Source: Bacillota bacterium (lineage in GTDB: Bacteria > Bacillota > UBA4882 > UBA8346). Taken from it: a DNA stretch of 8,971 nucleotides. A program made the position numbers and the translations under genes. Below, in pieces: positions 1-7,774 of this stretch. Below the pieces are notes generated by a model. It was not told where the DNA came from, searched no databases, and saw nothing but the letters and a program-made list of their open reading frames with translations. Every line of letters starts with the position of its first letter. Within the stretch, counting starts at the first letter, position 1. The stretch is taken from NCBI GenBank assembly GCA_023392595.1, contig JAEVYU010000010.1, positions 1 through 8,971 of the forward strand, written 5' to 3'.

Positions 1-123
1 ATCGAAAAAGCCACGGATAAAATTTTAATCCAAATGTTGTGGCATAACAGAATCGATGAAGAATTTCATAAAAGCTGGTTCGCTGGCGCTTTAGAAGCCT
101 TAAAGAAAGAAAAAAGCAGGTAG
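1..123 (+). CDS. 3' end of an unrecognised gene (partial)
   Basis: Frame 1 is open from the window edge to a TAG at 121-123 and encodes 40 residues, ending in ALEALKKEKSR. The composition is that of a soluble, charged protein tail (WHNRIDEEFHKSW followed by a lysine-rich helix). No motif allows a family assignment, and the N-terminal part lies outside the window. It is on the opposite strand to most genes here. The 120 bases after it contain no convincing gene or terminator hairpin. It could be a chance open frame, but the codon usage and amphipathic character look coding. Confidence 0.5.
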   Translation: MEKATDKILIQMLWHNRIDEEFHKSWFAGALEALKKEKSR

Positions 124-244
124 CCTACTCCTTGCCCGGTGGTATTTAATCTATATGCGAGATGGGGAGAATAGTTTAGAGTTTAATATGTAAATTCCCT
201 TCAATTCATCCATTGGTAACTCGTAACGATTGATTCAAAGAATC

Positions 245-433
245 ATGCGAAAAATCAATCCCCAAACCATTAAATTATTGGAAAAAATAGCCACCGGCCG
301 CCGCGAGCTCCAGGAAACTTATGACCCCCGCGGGTGTACCGACTCTGTCGTTTTTGCTCAATCTCCGGCTTATTTACAAAGACTTTTATCTTTTGTCTTC
401 CGTTTAGGCTTAACTTCTTTCTCTAGCAAATGA
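245..433 (+). pseudogene. Spo0E-like phosphatase gene, 3' part replaced (copy 1)
   Basis: From ATG 245 the product starts MRKINPQTIKLLEK and continues through GRRELQETYDPRGCTD, matching the first helix and turn of Spo0E-family aspartyl-phosphate phosphatases. Those small proteins dephosphorylate Spo0A~P and delay sporulation. The signature second helix (S-x-E-L-D-x-L-I) is missing: after about base 357 similarity to the second copy at 8782-8970 stops and an unrelated tail of about 25 residues follows. That tail runs over the 3' end of the minus-strand gene at 370-525, so the gene was probably broken by a deletion or rearrangement. An in-frame TTG at 230 would add five residues; neither start has a good ribosome binding site. 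A functional phosphatase is unlikely. Confidence 0.65.
251..357 (+). repeat. Direct repeat, left copy (Spo0E N-terminal segment)
   Basis: This segment aligns with 8785-8894 in the same orientation, with about eleven substitutions and one 3-base gap by eye. Many differences are silent or conservative, so these are diverged gene copies rather than a recent duplication. The stretch around GGCCGCCGC and CTCCAGGAAACTTATGAC is the best conserved part. Similarity ends abruptly at about 357. Confidence 0.8.
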
Positions 434-525
434 CTTAATATCGCAATCAATTCTTTTCCGGGCGGATTTTTTCGCTTGGGTGTCGGTTTCTTGAGCCCCG
501 CACCATCTCGTTTTTCGTTAACCAA
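370..525 (-). CDS. Small basic protein with KRDGAG motif
   Basis: A reading frame of 51 residues begins at TTG 525, placed seven bases after a near-perfect Shine-Dalgarno AAAGGAGG (533-540). An ATG at 531 lies in frame but is only one base from that site, too close to be served by it. The product begins MVNEKRDGAGLKKPTPK and ends in a lysine-rich tail, with a probable amphipathic helix (ELIAILSHLLEKE) between. No family is recognised. The KRDGAG[LV][KR][KR]P motif and the following helix recur in the frameshifted gene just upstream (593-905), so the two look like tandem paralogues. The strong ribosome binding site is the best evidence that it is expressed. The stop codon lies about 13 bases from the breakpoint of the neighbouring Spo0E fragment. 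Confidence 0.55.
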   Translation of the reverse strand: MVNEKRDGAGLKKPTPKRKNPPGKELIAILSHLLEKEVKPKRKTKDKSLCK

Positions 526-592
526 AACCATCCCTCCTTTGGAGACAGTTTCGGTTTAGGGATAGGTTTAAATACTTAAGTTTGACTATTTA

Positions 593-905
593 TTAATTTT
601 TATTTACATCACAAGTAGCAATTTCATCTAAAGTCTGCCGTAATTGATCTAGTGGCGACAAAGAACGGGTTCCTATTGGTCGACGAACTCCGGCCCCATC
701 ACGTTTGACACCTAAATAATGAATACTTCTATCATCACTACTACTCGAGGCCAAAGTCACCCCGACGACTTTTTCTTTTATAATCCTTGCGTTTTTGGTT
801 TCTGGACTAAAAGGCTTATTTTTTCCCCGATAACCCGGGTCTATCTAATAATCTCCGAGAGGTCCCTTTTTTAACAACTTCTTTTGCAATAGCACTTTTT
901 TTCAA
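593..905 (-). pseudogene. Frameshifted small KRDGAG-family gene
   Basis: The first part starts at TTG 905 behind GTGAT, a site much like that of the adaptor gene at 7647. It reads MKKSAIAKEVVKKGTSRR and stops at 816-818. The second part, in the +1 frame, is open from just before the stop and reads through GKNKPFSPETKNARI, then GVKRDGAGVRRPIGTRSL, to the TAA at 593-595. The frames meet at a run of four G and six A (819-828 on the plus strand); removing one A restores a protein of about 106 residues. A sequencing error, a true mutation and a slippery site are all possible. The C-terminal part resembles the protein encoded at 370-525. Function is unknown. Confidence 0.5.
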
Positions 906-934
906 AACAATCACTTCACTCTTTCATTGTATTC

Positions 935-1447
935 CTACTCTTGATTAAATACAATCCTTGGCGCAATAACCGAAATTAATCCTGTCACAAACACACATAT
1001 TCCTGAGATTTCCGCGTCGGAAATGATATATTTAGATTGAGTTGCATCAAGCACTATGACCGTTTCCCAACCTGGCATCAAAAAGTAAGTAATGTATCTT
1101 AAACGGTAATTTTCGACCACATCCATGCTATCTTTTTCCCATTCATGACCCAGAGTCTGTTGAACAATGTTACTTAGATGTTCAAATTCTGAGCGAGTCC
1201 CAGGCAATACAAGTATTGACATTCTATCATAATTTTTATATGCATCAAATAATATCCGGCGTATCGTTCCTCTAACTCTTTCGTTGGCTTCATTCAACGT
1301 GATTTCAGCAGTATATTCTGTTTCAAATTTTGTTGACATAAATGCAGCGGCTTGCTCATTAAATTTCTCGATTGCCTTCATATTTAGAGACAAAATTTCG
1401 GACAAATCCTTGGCTCGCCCCAATTGCACCAGTTTTTCCCGGTTCAC
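935..1447 (-). CDS. Hypothetical protein, 170 residues
   Basis: An open frame from GTG 1447 encodes a mixed alpha/beta protein of unknown family. The N-terminal third is rich in helix formers (LGRAKDLSEILSLNMKAIEKF). A strand-like segment, MSILVLPGT, lies near residues 76-84, another, ETVIVLDATQ, near 128-137, and a hydrophobic stretch at about 146-167 could be a membrane segment or a buried helix. The ribosome binding site is poor and an in-frame stop lies only about ten codons upstream, so the start is uncertain and the 5' end may be truncated. The frame is convincing by length and composition. The stop codon is 29 bases before the start of the frameshifted KRDGAG gene, so the two may once have formed an operon. 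Confidence 0.6.
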   Translation of the reverse strand: MNREKLVQLGRAKDLSEILSLNMKAIEKFNEQAAAFMSTKFETEYTAEITLNEANERVRGTIRRILFDAYKNYDRMSILVLPGTRSEFEHLSNIVQQTLGHEWEKDSMDVVENYRLRYITYFLMPGWETVIVLDATQSKYIISDAEISGICVFVTGLISVIAPRIVFNQE

Positions 1448-1542
1448 TTTGAGGCCAAAAAACTCGAAGGGTTCTTTTCACAAACTGTCCTGATCAAGCA
1501 TCCGTGTTAAAAAAAACATAATCCAATAAACACCTATGATTT

Positions 1543-1740
1543 TTACGCTATTATAGCCAAAAAGAATATCCAAGGATCTTTTAAAAATTCTACCAGCAAT
1601 GCTAAATAATCTTGGGGTTGAAGAGTCGCTGAAGCAAAATTGGTTTGCAAAACAGGATAGGTCGAAACCAATACTCCTGCAATGATTATGATAAACAATG
1701 CTAAAAACATCTGCTTACCGTAGAGTTCCAAAAAGTTCAC
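1543..1740 (-). CDS. Small membrane protein, possibly a truncated transporter
   Basis: GTG 1740 opens a 65-residue frame. A hydrophobic segment at about residues 11-30 (MFLALFIIIIAGVLVSTYPV) is clearly membrane-spanning, and a second begins near residue 55 (DPWIFFLAIIA) and is cut short by the stop. The layout, first helix, short polar loop, then 'F-L-K-D-P-W-I-F-F', recalls the start of small multidrug-resistance or EamA-type transporters, which would need two more helices. That suggests a truncated relic, but the family is inference only. The start codon overlaps the TAG of the micro-ORF before it (TAGTG), so translation may be coupled. It lies downstream of the TolC gene in the same direction. 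Confidence 0.45.
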   Translation of the reverse strand: MNFLELYGKQMFLALFIIIIAGVLVSTYPVLQTNFASATLQPQDYLALLVEFLKDPWIFFLAIIA

Positions 1741-1793
1741 TAACCAGTTCCGATCCAGGTTATCGTTGAAACCATATTTATATCAATATTCAT
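1740..1793 (-). CDS. 17-residue micro-ORF linking two small ORFs
   Basis: ATG 1793 overlaps the stop of the preceding frame as ATGA, and its own TAG overlaps the GTG of the next frame. The product would be MNIDINMVSTITWIGTG. The base context upstream (AAAGGAGA about 35 bases before, AAAAGGG about 15 bases before) contains purine-rich sites but none at ideal spacing. It may be a real coupling peptide, or the broken 5' end of the small membrane protein gene that follows. Confidence 0.25.
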   Translation of the reverse strand: MNIDINMVSTITWIGTG

Positions 1794-1981
1794 TTCAGCT
1801 CATCCCTTTTACCGGCACATTCTCCTTTATTTGGAATATTCCTGCAAAAAAGAATCGTTTTGGGTCGGATCTCTCCGGTAAATATTCGGATGTTTTTACT
1901 AACTTCTGCACATTGTTGCGATAGGCGGCGCCCTATATGGAAGGCTGCCTTGACGACAGCCTCCAAATCGACAAAGATCAA
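1790..1981 (-). CDS. Hypothetical 63-residue ORF overlapping the end of tolC
   Basis: TTG 1981 overlaps the TGA of the TolC gene (TTGA), which is typical of translational coupling. The product begins MIFVDLEAVVKAAFHIGRR, is basic, has three cysteines, and has no recognisable domain or membrane segment. The other two frames on this strand are interrupted within this stretch, so this is the best open frame, but an open frame of 63 codons can arise by chance. No independent ribosome binding site is seen. Its position as the last coupled frame of an efflux operon is the main reason to list it. Confidence 0.3.
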   Translation of the reverse strand: MIFVDLEAVVKAAFHIGRRLSQQCAEVSKNIRIFTGEIRPKTILFCRNIPNKGECAGKRDELK

Positions 1982-3327
1982 TCTCTGCCCAATGCGTAAT
2001 CCAACTTAGCCAACGCCGTCAAATAATTGGCAATTTCCTGATAATAATCGTCCATCGCTTCATCCAAAGAAAGCTGGGAGTCTTTTACATCCAAGGTGGT
2101 CGCCATACCGGCCTCGAATTTGATTTGCGTCATCCGTAAAGATTCTTGATCCAATGCCACATTGTCCTGATTCACCCCGACTGAGGCATAATATTGCTCT
2201 ATATTTTGGATGGCGCTTTGAATGTCCTTTCTTACCGTATCCCGCCCCTGGGTATCCTTAATAGCGGCAATTTCCTCGTTAAGCTTCGCTTCTTTGATCT
2301 TGGACAAGGTCGCGGGGCCGTCAAAAAGCAAGCCGCTTAACCCCACCGACAAGGTCCAGGTCTTGTCATCCCACTCCTTATAATTGGAAGTATCTCCGTC
2401 ATTACTAGAGCTTCCTTCGAGAGTAAGCGACGGCAGATAACCGGCTCTGGCAATCACCCGGTTCCAATTGGCACTTTTAATATTTTGTTCGGATTGACGG
2501 ATTGCCGGCCGCTGTTTATACGCCTCATCCAACAAGGACTGGAAATCCAGCTCCGGCTGAGCGTGAATTTGCAATAGCGAATCATCGCAACTTATTTTTA
2601 CTGCCTCCTGCTTTCCTAATCCGAGTGCGGTAGCTAAATTTAACTGGGCGGTCTTTACACTGTTTTTAGCCGACAGCAAGGCGGGTCCTTTCCCCTTCCA
2701 GGCCACTTCTGCTTTTAATAAATCGTATTTGGCTTTCTTCCCAACATCATATTGCTTTTTGACCTGTTCGTAATGCTGCTTTAAATTATCAGAAGACCCC
2801 TGCGCCACTTTCAATTGTTGTTCCGCCATCCATAACCCATAAAAATCACTTTTGATGGTATAAGTCAACTCTTGCTTTGCCGAACGCAAGTCTTCCTTGG
2901 CGCTGTCCAAATCCAGCCAGGCCACTTTCAAGTTCCCTGTCAGCTTACCCCCATCGTACAAAGTCCAGCTGAGTTTCAAAGCGGCGCTAAAAGCCTCGTC
3001 GCCGGAATCAATCTCCTTCCAGGTCCATCCGCCCGAGTCTTTGCTGGCCGGCACATAGTTTACCGTATCTGAACTGTTCTTGTCATACCCCAACGAATAT
3101 TTGAGGGTGGGGAAAAAGTTTCCCGCCGCTTGTTTAACCCCTTCCCGGGCAACTTCCACCTTCTTATTGGCCTTTTTTATTTCTTGACTATTTTCATAAC
3201 CGATTTTCAGGCAGTCAGCCAAAGTCAAGACCTTGGTCAGACCCCTGCCGGTATCATCAGCCAAAACGGTGAAGGGCACGCTGAACAGCGCCAGCAGCGC
3301 TAAAGGAAACCATAATTTCCGAATCAT
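1978..3327 (-). CDS. TolC-family outer-membrane efflux channel
   Basis: The product of about 449 residues is the exit duct of a tripartite efflux pump. A signal peptide (MIRKLWFPLALLALFSVPF, probable cleavage after VLA, about residue 23) leads to export. The mature protein has the two-fold repeat of outer-membrane efflux proteins. In each half a strand ending in L-[YF]-D-G (WTLYDGG near 122-127; LLFDGP near 333-338) is followed by long helices; these form the barrel strands and the periplasmic helical tunnel. A GYLPSL motif near 296-301 is typical of the family. ATG 3327 is preferred over the in-frame GTG 3336 because AGAGGTG (3334-3340) sits eight bases before the ATG. It lies about 90 bases behind the pump gene, as last member of the operon. 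Length is normal for the family. Confidence 0.93.
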   Translation of the reverse strand: MIRKLWFPLALLALFSVPFTVLADDTGRGLTKVLTLADCLKIGYENSQEIKKANKKVEVAREGVKQAAGNFFPTLKYSLGYDKNSSDTVNYVPASKDSGGWTWKEIDSGDEAFSAALKLSWTLYDGGKLTGNLKVAWLDLDSAKEDLRSAKQELTYTIKSDFYGLWMAEQQLKVAQGSSDNLKQHYEQVKKQYDVGKKAKYDLLKAEVAWKGKGPALLSAKNSVKTAQLNLATALGLGKQEAVKISCDDSLLQIHAQPELDFQSLLDEAYKQRPAIRQSEQNIKSANWNRVIARAGYLPSLTLEGSSSNDGDTSNYKEWDDKTWTLSVGLSGLLFDGPATLSKIKEAKLNEEIAAIKDTQGRDTVRKDIQSAIQNIEQYYASVGVNQDNVALDQESLRMTQIKFEAGMATTLDVKDSQLSLDEAMDDYYQEIANYLTALAKLDYALGRD

Positions 3328-3419
3328 TTTCAACACCTCTTCTATTTAAACTCTTTGCTTATTTAAAACCTGTGGATCATAGATATCTCCGGTTCCATCG
3401 TCCCTATCGATGAAAAATT

Positions 3420-6400
3420 TTATATCCTTCTGCCGCGACGTCCTTTACCTTGAAAAAGGCCGGTCAATTTCAAACGGAATTCATCGATAAAGGTATAAAT
3501 AATCGGCACCACCACAAGAGTCATAATCATCGAAAAAGTCAAGCCGCCGATCAACGCGCATCCCATTCCCCGTTTGAATTCCGAACCCAGTGAAGTAGCG
3601 GTGGCCAAGGGTAACATCCCCAAAATCATGGTTAACGTAGTCATTAAAATCGGACGAATCCTTTCACGTCCTGCCTGCAATAGGGCATCTTTCATATCAT
3701 GCCCTTCTTCCCGGGCCCGGTTGGTAAAGTCCACCAGCAAAATGGCATTTTTGCAGACCAAACCAACCTGCATGATAATGCCCAAGATGGAGAAAATGTT
3801 AAGGGAATTTCCGGTCAACGCCAAACCCAAAATCGCCCCCACAAAAGCCAGCGGGATTGAGAAGAAGACTGAAAGCGGATAGATAAACGAGTTATAAAGC
3901 GCAGTCATAATGAAGTAGATGAAAATGATCGCCGCCAACAAAGCCAAACCCAGACTGCCAAAAGCGCTGTTTTGATTTTTCAGCATCCCGCCCGGCTCGA
4001 TGGAAGCTCCTAAAGGCAGCTTAAGCTTTGGGATTTCTTTTTGGATATCCTGGGCAATACTGCCGCTGGTACGGCCTACCGCTTGACCATAAACGCTAAT
4101 GGCGTAACTGCGGTCTTGGCGGTCTAATTCATTGGGGCCGTTGCCAATTTCGATCGTGGCGAACTGGTTCAACTGGACCAACTGACCGGAACTGTTGACA
4201 AATCTGGTAGTTCCGACATCCTGCGTTTTGGAACGTTCGGCCTGGTCATACATTATCCGGATGGTATAATCCTCGCCGTCTTGCGGATCTTTATAATTAT
4301 TACTGTGATCGCCTTCATATCCGGTATCGAAAGCCGACATGACATCTTTGACGCTTAAACCCAATTGGGACATTTTATCTCTGTCCAGTTGCGCCTGAAC
4401 TTCCGGTTGTCCCGCTTCGGTCGATAAATGCACATCCGTTGTCCCTGGAATTTTAGCAATAATGTTTTTCATTTGCTGCGCTAACTGATAAGCGTTATCC
4501 CAAGTCGTGGCCATCACGACATAAGTGATATCATAATTGGTATTACTGCCGGTAAGTCCCTGCGGTACTACGTGGGCATTCATCCCCGGAATCCAACTCA
4601 GGCGTTTTTTAATATCCTGGCAAACTTCGGCTGTCGTCTTGGAGCGTTTGTTTTTATCCACCAAACCGACTTCAAGGTTGAGTGAATTGCCGCCGCTGGT
4701 ATAAGAAGAACTGGAGGAACCTACTGTCGTAAATACGCTGTTCACTTCGGGAACGGTCCATAATGCCTTCTCGATCCTTTCCGCCATCTGGTCGGTTTGC
4801 GTCAATTTGAAACGGCTCGGCAAGTCGACATCGATATTCAGTTGGCCCTTGTCCGCTTGCGCCATCATTTCCGTACCCACAAAACCAAAAGGAATCAGCG
4901 CAACCACCAGAACAAAAGATAATAAAACGCCCAGCAATACCTTGACCCGATGTTCAAGAGCCCAGTCTAAAATTTCTATATAAAGTTGAACGAATTTCCC
5001 GAATTTTTCCTCGAACCATAAACCAAACCTGCCCATAAGCGAATCCTTGGAAAGCGTTTCCACCTTGGAAAAACGGGAGGCGAGTAACGGGGTAACCGTA
5101 AAGGAAACGAGTAAGCTTATTAAGGTGGACATACAAATGGTAAGGGCGAATTGATGAACGATACCGCCAATCATCCCGGAGACCAAAGCCAATGGCAGAT
5201 AAACCACCACGTCAACCAAGGTGATGGAAAGAGCGGTAAAACCGATTTCATTCCGGCCATCCAAGGCCGCTGTTCTCTGATCTTTCCCTTTTTCCAAATG
5301 GTGATGAATATTTTCCAAAACCACGATGGAGTCATCCACCAATATTCCGATAACCAGCGATATGGCCAGCAGCGAAATAATATTAAGGGTACAACCTGTG
5401 GCCCACATGCCGATAAAAGTCACCACGATGGAAGTGGGGATGGATACCATGACCACAATGGCATTCCGCAAACTATGCAAAAATATTAACATGACCATGG
5501 CAACCAGCAAAACCGCCAGCGCCAAATCCTCTTTCACCGCAGCCGCGGAAGCTAGGGTATACTCCGAACCGTCCTCCACAATATTAAATTTGAGATCCAT
5601 CGAACGGTACTGCTGTTCCAAATCTTTGGCCGCTTTCCGGACTAACTGGCAAACCTCGACTTCGTTGGCATCGGACTGTTTATAAATCTCAAGGCCGATG
5701 GTTGACCGGCCATTGACCCGGCTGATGGAAGTTTGTTCTTTCGCCCCGTCATAGACATCGGCAACATCCTTCAGCTTCACGTCTCCTAGCGCCGAATGAC
5801 GAATCATCAAATTTTTGATTTGATCTATAGAAGTGAACTTTCCACCCAAACGCACCACAAACTGGCTGTCCTGGTCTTTAATCTTGCCGGTGGGGTACTC
5901 CAGATTGGCGTTTTCAACCACTGAGGTCACTGTGGAAGTGGAAATCCCGTAACTCTGCAGTTTCTGGCTATCCACATTGACCTTAATTTCGCGTTCAACG
6001 CCGCCGGACAACGAGATCTGGCTGACACCCTTCTGCCGCGATAATTGGGGTTTAATGAAGTTGTCCAAATACGTGTAAAATTTCTTAGGCGCCATATTGC
6101 TGCTAACGCCGATCCGCATGACCGGCATATCGTCCGTTGAAAACTTCGTGATAGAAGGATTGCCCGCATCATCCGGCAAACTATTAAGAATCTGGTTGAT
6201 TTTATTCTGCACGTCCTGTTGAGCGGCGCTCATGTCGGTATTTTGCACGAATTGAATCTGGACCACCGAGTAATCCTGGACGGATGTAGACTTAAGCGTA
6301 TCGATGTTGTTAACGCCGGAAACCGCTTCTTCTATTTTCCGGGTGACCGACGACTCAATTTCAGAGGCGGAAGCGCCCCCGTATTGGGTTACTACGGTCA

Positions 6401-6533
6401 ACGTTGGAAAATCCATATCCGGCATCGTCTCATATTTCAATTGACTATATCCATAGAATCCGATCAAACCGAGTGCCAGGAAAAAAACAATCACCAGAAC
6501 AGGACGTTTGATCGAAATTTCGGTAATCGTCAT
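3420..6533 (-). CDS. RND-family (AcrB/HAE1-type) efflux pump
   Basis: The 1037-residue product is the proton-driven inner-membrane pump of the tripartite system. Length and order match AcrB-type pumps: a first membrane helix (about 11-29), a large periplasmic domain with the DDMPVMR region near 134-140, membrane helices from about 335 to 490, a second periplasmic domain, and a final helix block from about 860 to 1015. The proton-relay residues are intact: the Asp-Asp pair of helix 4 (D400 and D401 in VDDSIVVLEN) and the helix-10 lysine (K928 in VCKNAILLVDF). These correspond to AcrB D407, D408 and K940. ATG 6533 follows AGGTGA by seven bases. Substrate cannot be told from sequence; the lack of CzcA-like features and the HAE1 character favour organic compounds over metals. 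Confidence 0.95.
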   Translation of the reverse strand: MTITEISIKRPVLVIVFFLALGLIGFYGYSQLKYETMPDMDFPTLTVVTQYGGASASEIESSVTRKIEEAVSGVNNIDTLKSTSVQDYSVVQIQFVQNTDMSAAQQDVQNKINQILNSLPDDAGNPSITKFSTDDMPVMRIGVSSNMAPKKFYTYLDNFIKPQLSRQKGVSQISLSGGVEREIKVNVDSQKLQSYGISTSTVTSVVENANLEYPTGKIKDQDSQFVVRLGGKFTSIDQIKNLMIRHSALGDVKLKDVADVYDGAKEQTSISRVNGRSTIGLEIYKQSDANEVEVCQLVRKAAKDLEQQYRSMDLKFNIVEDGSEYTLASAAAVKEDLALAVLLVAMVMLIFLHSLRNAIVVMVSIPTSIVVTFIGMWATGCTLNIISLLAISLVIGILVDDSIVVLENIHHHLEKGKDQRTAALDGRNEIGFTALSITLVDVVVYLPLALVSGMIGGIVHQFALTICMSTLISLLVSFTVTPLLASRFSKVETLSKDSLMGRFGLWFEEKFGKFVQLYIEILDWALEHRVKVLLGVLLSFVLVVALIPFGFVGTEMMAQADKGQLNIDVDLPSRFKLTQTDQMAERIEKALWTVPEVNSVFTTVGSSSSSYTSGGNSLNLEVGLVDKNKRSKTTAEVCQDIKKRLSWIPGMNAHVVPQGLTGSNTNYDITYVVMATTWDNAYQLAQQMKNIIAKIPGTTDVHLSTEAGQPEVQAQLDRDKMSQLGLSVKDVMSAFDTGYEGDHSNNYKDPQDGEDYTIRIMYDQAERSKTQDVGTTRFVNSSGQLVQLNQFATIEIGNGPNELDRQDRSYAISVYGQAVGRTSGSIAQDIQKEIPKLKLPLGASIEPGGMLKNQNSAFGSLGLALLAAIIFIYFIMTALYNSFIYPLSVFFSIPLAFVGAILGLALTGNSLNIFSILGIIMQVGLVCKNAILLVDFTNRAREEGHDMKDALLQAGRERIRPILMTTLTMILGMLPLATATSLGSEFKRGMGCALIGGLTFSMIMTLVVVPIIYTFIDEFRLKLTGLFQGKGRRGRRI

Positions 6534-6588
6534 TGGAATTTCACCTAACTTCTTCTTAAATTTTTACTACAGAAACCAAATCCCGTCC

Positions 6589-7647
6589 TCATTGGGCACT
6601 GGTCACGTTCACCATTGCATTATCCTTTAAGTAATCCTGCCCGGCGGTTACAACTTCTTCGTTTTCTTTCAAACCTTGGAGCACTTCCAACTTGGCGCCG
6701 TACTGGGACCCAAGTACGATATTGCGCAGCTTGGCCACTTTGCCTTCCACTACATATACTTGCGCTTTTTTCATGCTACCTACGATCGCATCCCGCGGCA
6801 CTGTTAATGCTACACCCGGTGTCCCTAATTGAAAGGCCACTGTGCCAAAAATACCCGATTTAACCGCATATCCTTGTGGAGGGATGAATTGCACCTCTAC
6901 CGGAATCGTATGCGCTTCCGATGCTTTACTACTGATCGTTGAAACCCGGCCGTTAAAATTAACTCCCGGATAAACCGCAGCCGTGATTACCACCGGTTCG
7001 CCCGCTTTGATTTGATAAGCTTCTTCTTCCGTCACGTCAACGTCTACCTTAAAGACAGCATTATCAATGACCGTAGCCACCGATGTTCCCGATGATACCG
7101 TAGCCCCGATGTTTACGTCCCGGTTGGTTACCAACCCCGAAATCGGCGAAGTAATAACGGCATGATTGTAATTATATTTAGCCGATATGTAATCGGCTTC
7201 GGCCGACTGCAGGGCTCCCCGGGACGACTCTAAATCCGAACTGGAAACGATTTGCGTCTTATAAAGTTCTTGTTCCCGCTCCCAGTCTTTTTTGGCTTTT
7301 TCATAAGCGACTTGGGCGGATAAATATTTGGCCCGAAGGGTTCCATCATCAACCTTGGCTAGTGGCGCTCCGGCCTTTACATTAGAACCTACCTTCACAT
7401 ACACTGCCACGATTTTTCCTGATGTTTCCGACTTTACGTCAACAACATTATTCGCCACAATAGTTCCGACTTTGGTAACATTGGCCTTCAATATCTCCCT
7501 TTTCACTTTCGTGACATAAACCGAGGTCACATTGGTCTGGGCTGACCGGACTTTGCTGGTCACCTCAACTTTACGGAAAAACAAGATCACCACCATCACA
7601 ACAATAAGCAAAACGATGCTAAACAATACCATTAATTTCTTTTTCAC
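6589..7647 (-). CDS. RND efflux periplasmic adaptor (membrane fusion protein)
   Basis: The product of about 352 residues joins pump and channel in the periplasm. The N-terminus, MKKKLMVLFSIVLLIVVMVV, is a hydrophobic anchor; there is no lipobox cysteine, so it is held by a membrane helix rather than by lipid. Then come the first half of a biotinyl-lipoyl-like domain (about 69-101, SGKIVAVYVKVGSNVKAGAPL), a short coiled-coil hairpin (about 105-160), the second lipoyl half (ITSPISGLVTNRDVNIGATV, about 165-184), a beta-barrel domain and a membrane-proximal domain. GTG 7647 is preferred over GTG 7656 because the latter lies inside the site AAAGGTGAT (7652-7660). It is the first gene of the operon, 55 bases before the pump gene. 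Confidence 0.93.
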   Translation of the reverse strand: MKKKLMVLFSIVLLIVVMVVILFFRKVEVTSKVRSAQTNVTSVYVTKVKREILKANVTKVGTIVANNVVDVKSETSGKIVAVYVKVGSNVKAGAPLAKVDDGTLRAKYLSAQVAYEKAKKDWEREQELYKTQIVSSSDLESSRGALQSAEADYISAKYNYNHAVITSPISGLVTNRDVNIGATVSSGTSVATVIDNAVFKVDVDVTEEEAYQIKAGEPVVITAAVYPGVNFNGRVSTISSKASEAHTIPVEVQFIPPQGYAVKSGIFGTVAFQLGTPGVALTVPRDAIVGSMKKAQVYVVEGKVAKLRNIVLGSQYGAKLEVLQGLKENEEVVTAGQDYLKDNAMVNVTSAQ

Positions 7648-7687
7648 AACAATCACCTTTCTTCACAAATTAAACAATATGAATGTT

Positions 7688-7710
7688 TGAATATTATTTA
7701 TAAACGTTCA
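7688..7710. promoter_or_regulatory. Candidate TetR operator C, next to the adaptor gene
   Basis: TGAATATT and AACGTTCA form imperfect inverted arms (six of eight pairs) around seven bases, the same architecture as the element on the tetR promoter. The centre lies about 50 bases upstream of the adaptor start codon. The minus strand here reads TTTATAAATAATATT, which could hold a -10 box, but no good -35 is seen at the right distance. Further TGAATG and CATTCA half-sites flank it at 7680-7685 and 7709-7714. Confidence 0.5.
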
Positions 7711-7751
7711 TTCAATACTAAAAAAATACACCTCCTACCCACCGGAAATGT

Positions 7752-7774
7752 TAAATATTTCATTCCTATATTCA
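7752..7774. promoter_or_regulatory. Candidate TetR operator B
   Basis: TAAATATT-N7-TATATTCA matches the tetR promoter element extremely closely: over 7755-7776 only the two central bases differ from 8529-8550. Such identity between two AT-rich intergenic sites flanking a TetR gene is best explained by binding of the same protein. It lies about 100 bases upstream of the adaptor start. Confidence 0.65.

Noticed and set aside
231..245. Small palindrome TGATTC-AAA-GAATCA before Spo0E copy 1 as an operator or recombination site
   Set aside because: A six-base arm in AT-rich DNA is expected by chance, and no second copy was found near copy 2.
593..905. Similarity of GKNKPFSPETKNARI to NUMOD3-type homing-endonuclease repeats
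   Set aside because: Only a loose resemblance over a few residues; the conserved glycine and second repeat are missing and no nuclease domain is nearby.
1500..1545. T-rich stretch on the minus strand after the small membrane ORF as terminator
   Set aside because: GTGTT and AACAC could pair, but the stem is only five bases around a loop of about 20, too weak to call.
3574..3882. Open frame of 102 codons on the plus strand inside the pump gene
   Set aside because: It is antisense to a well-conserved part of the RND protein and has no ribosome binding site or motif; other long plus-strand frames inside the operon fail in the same way.
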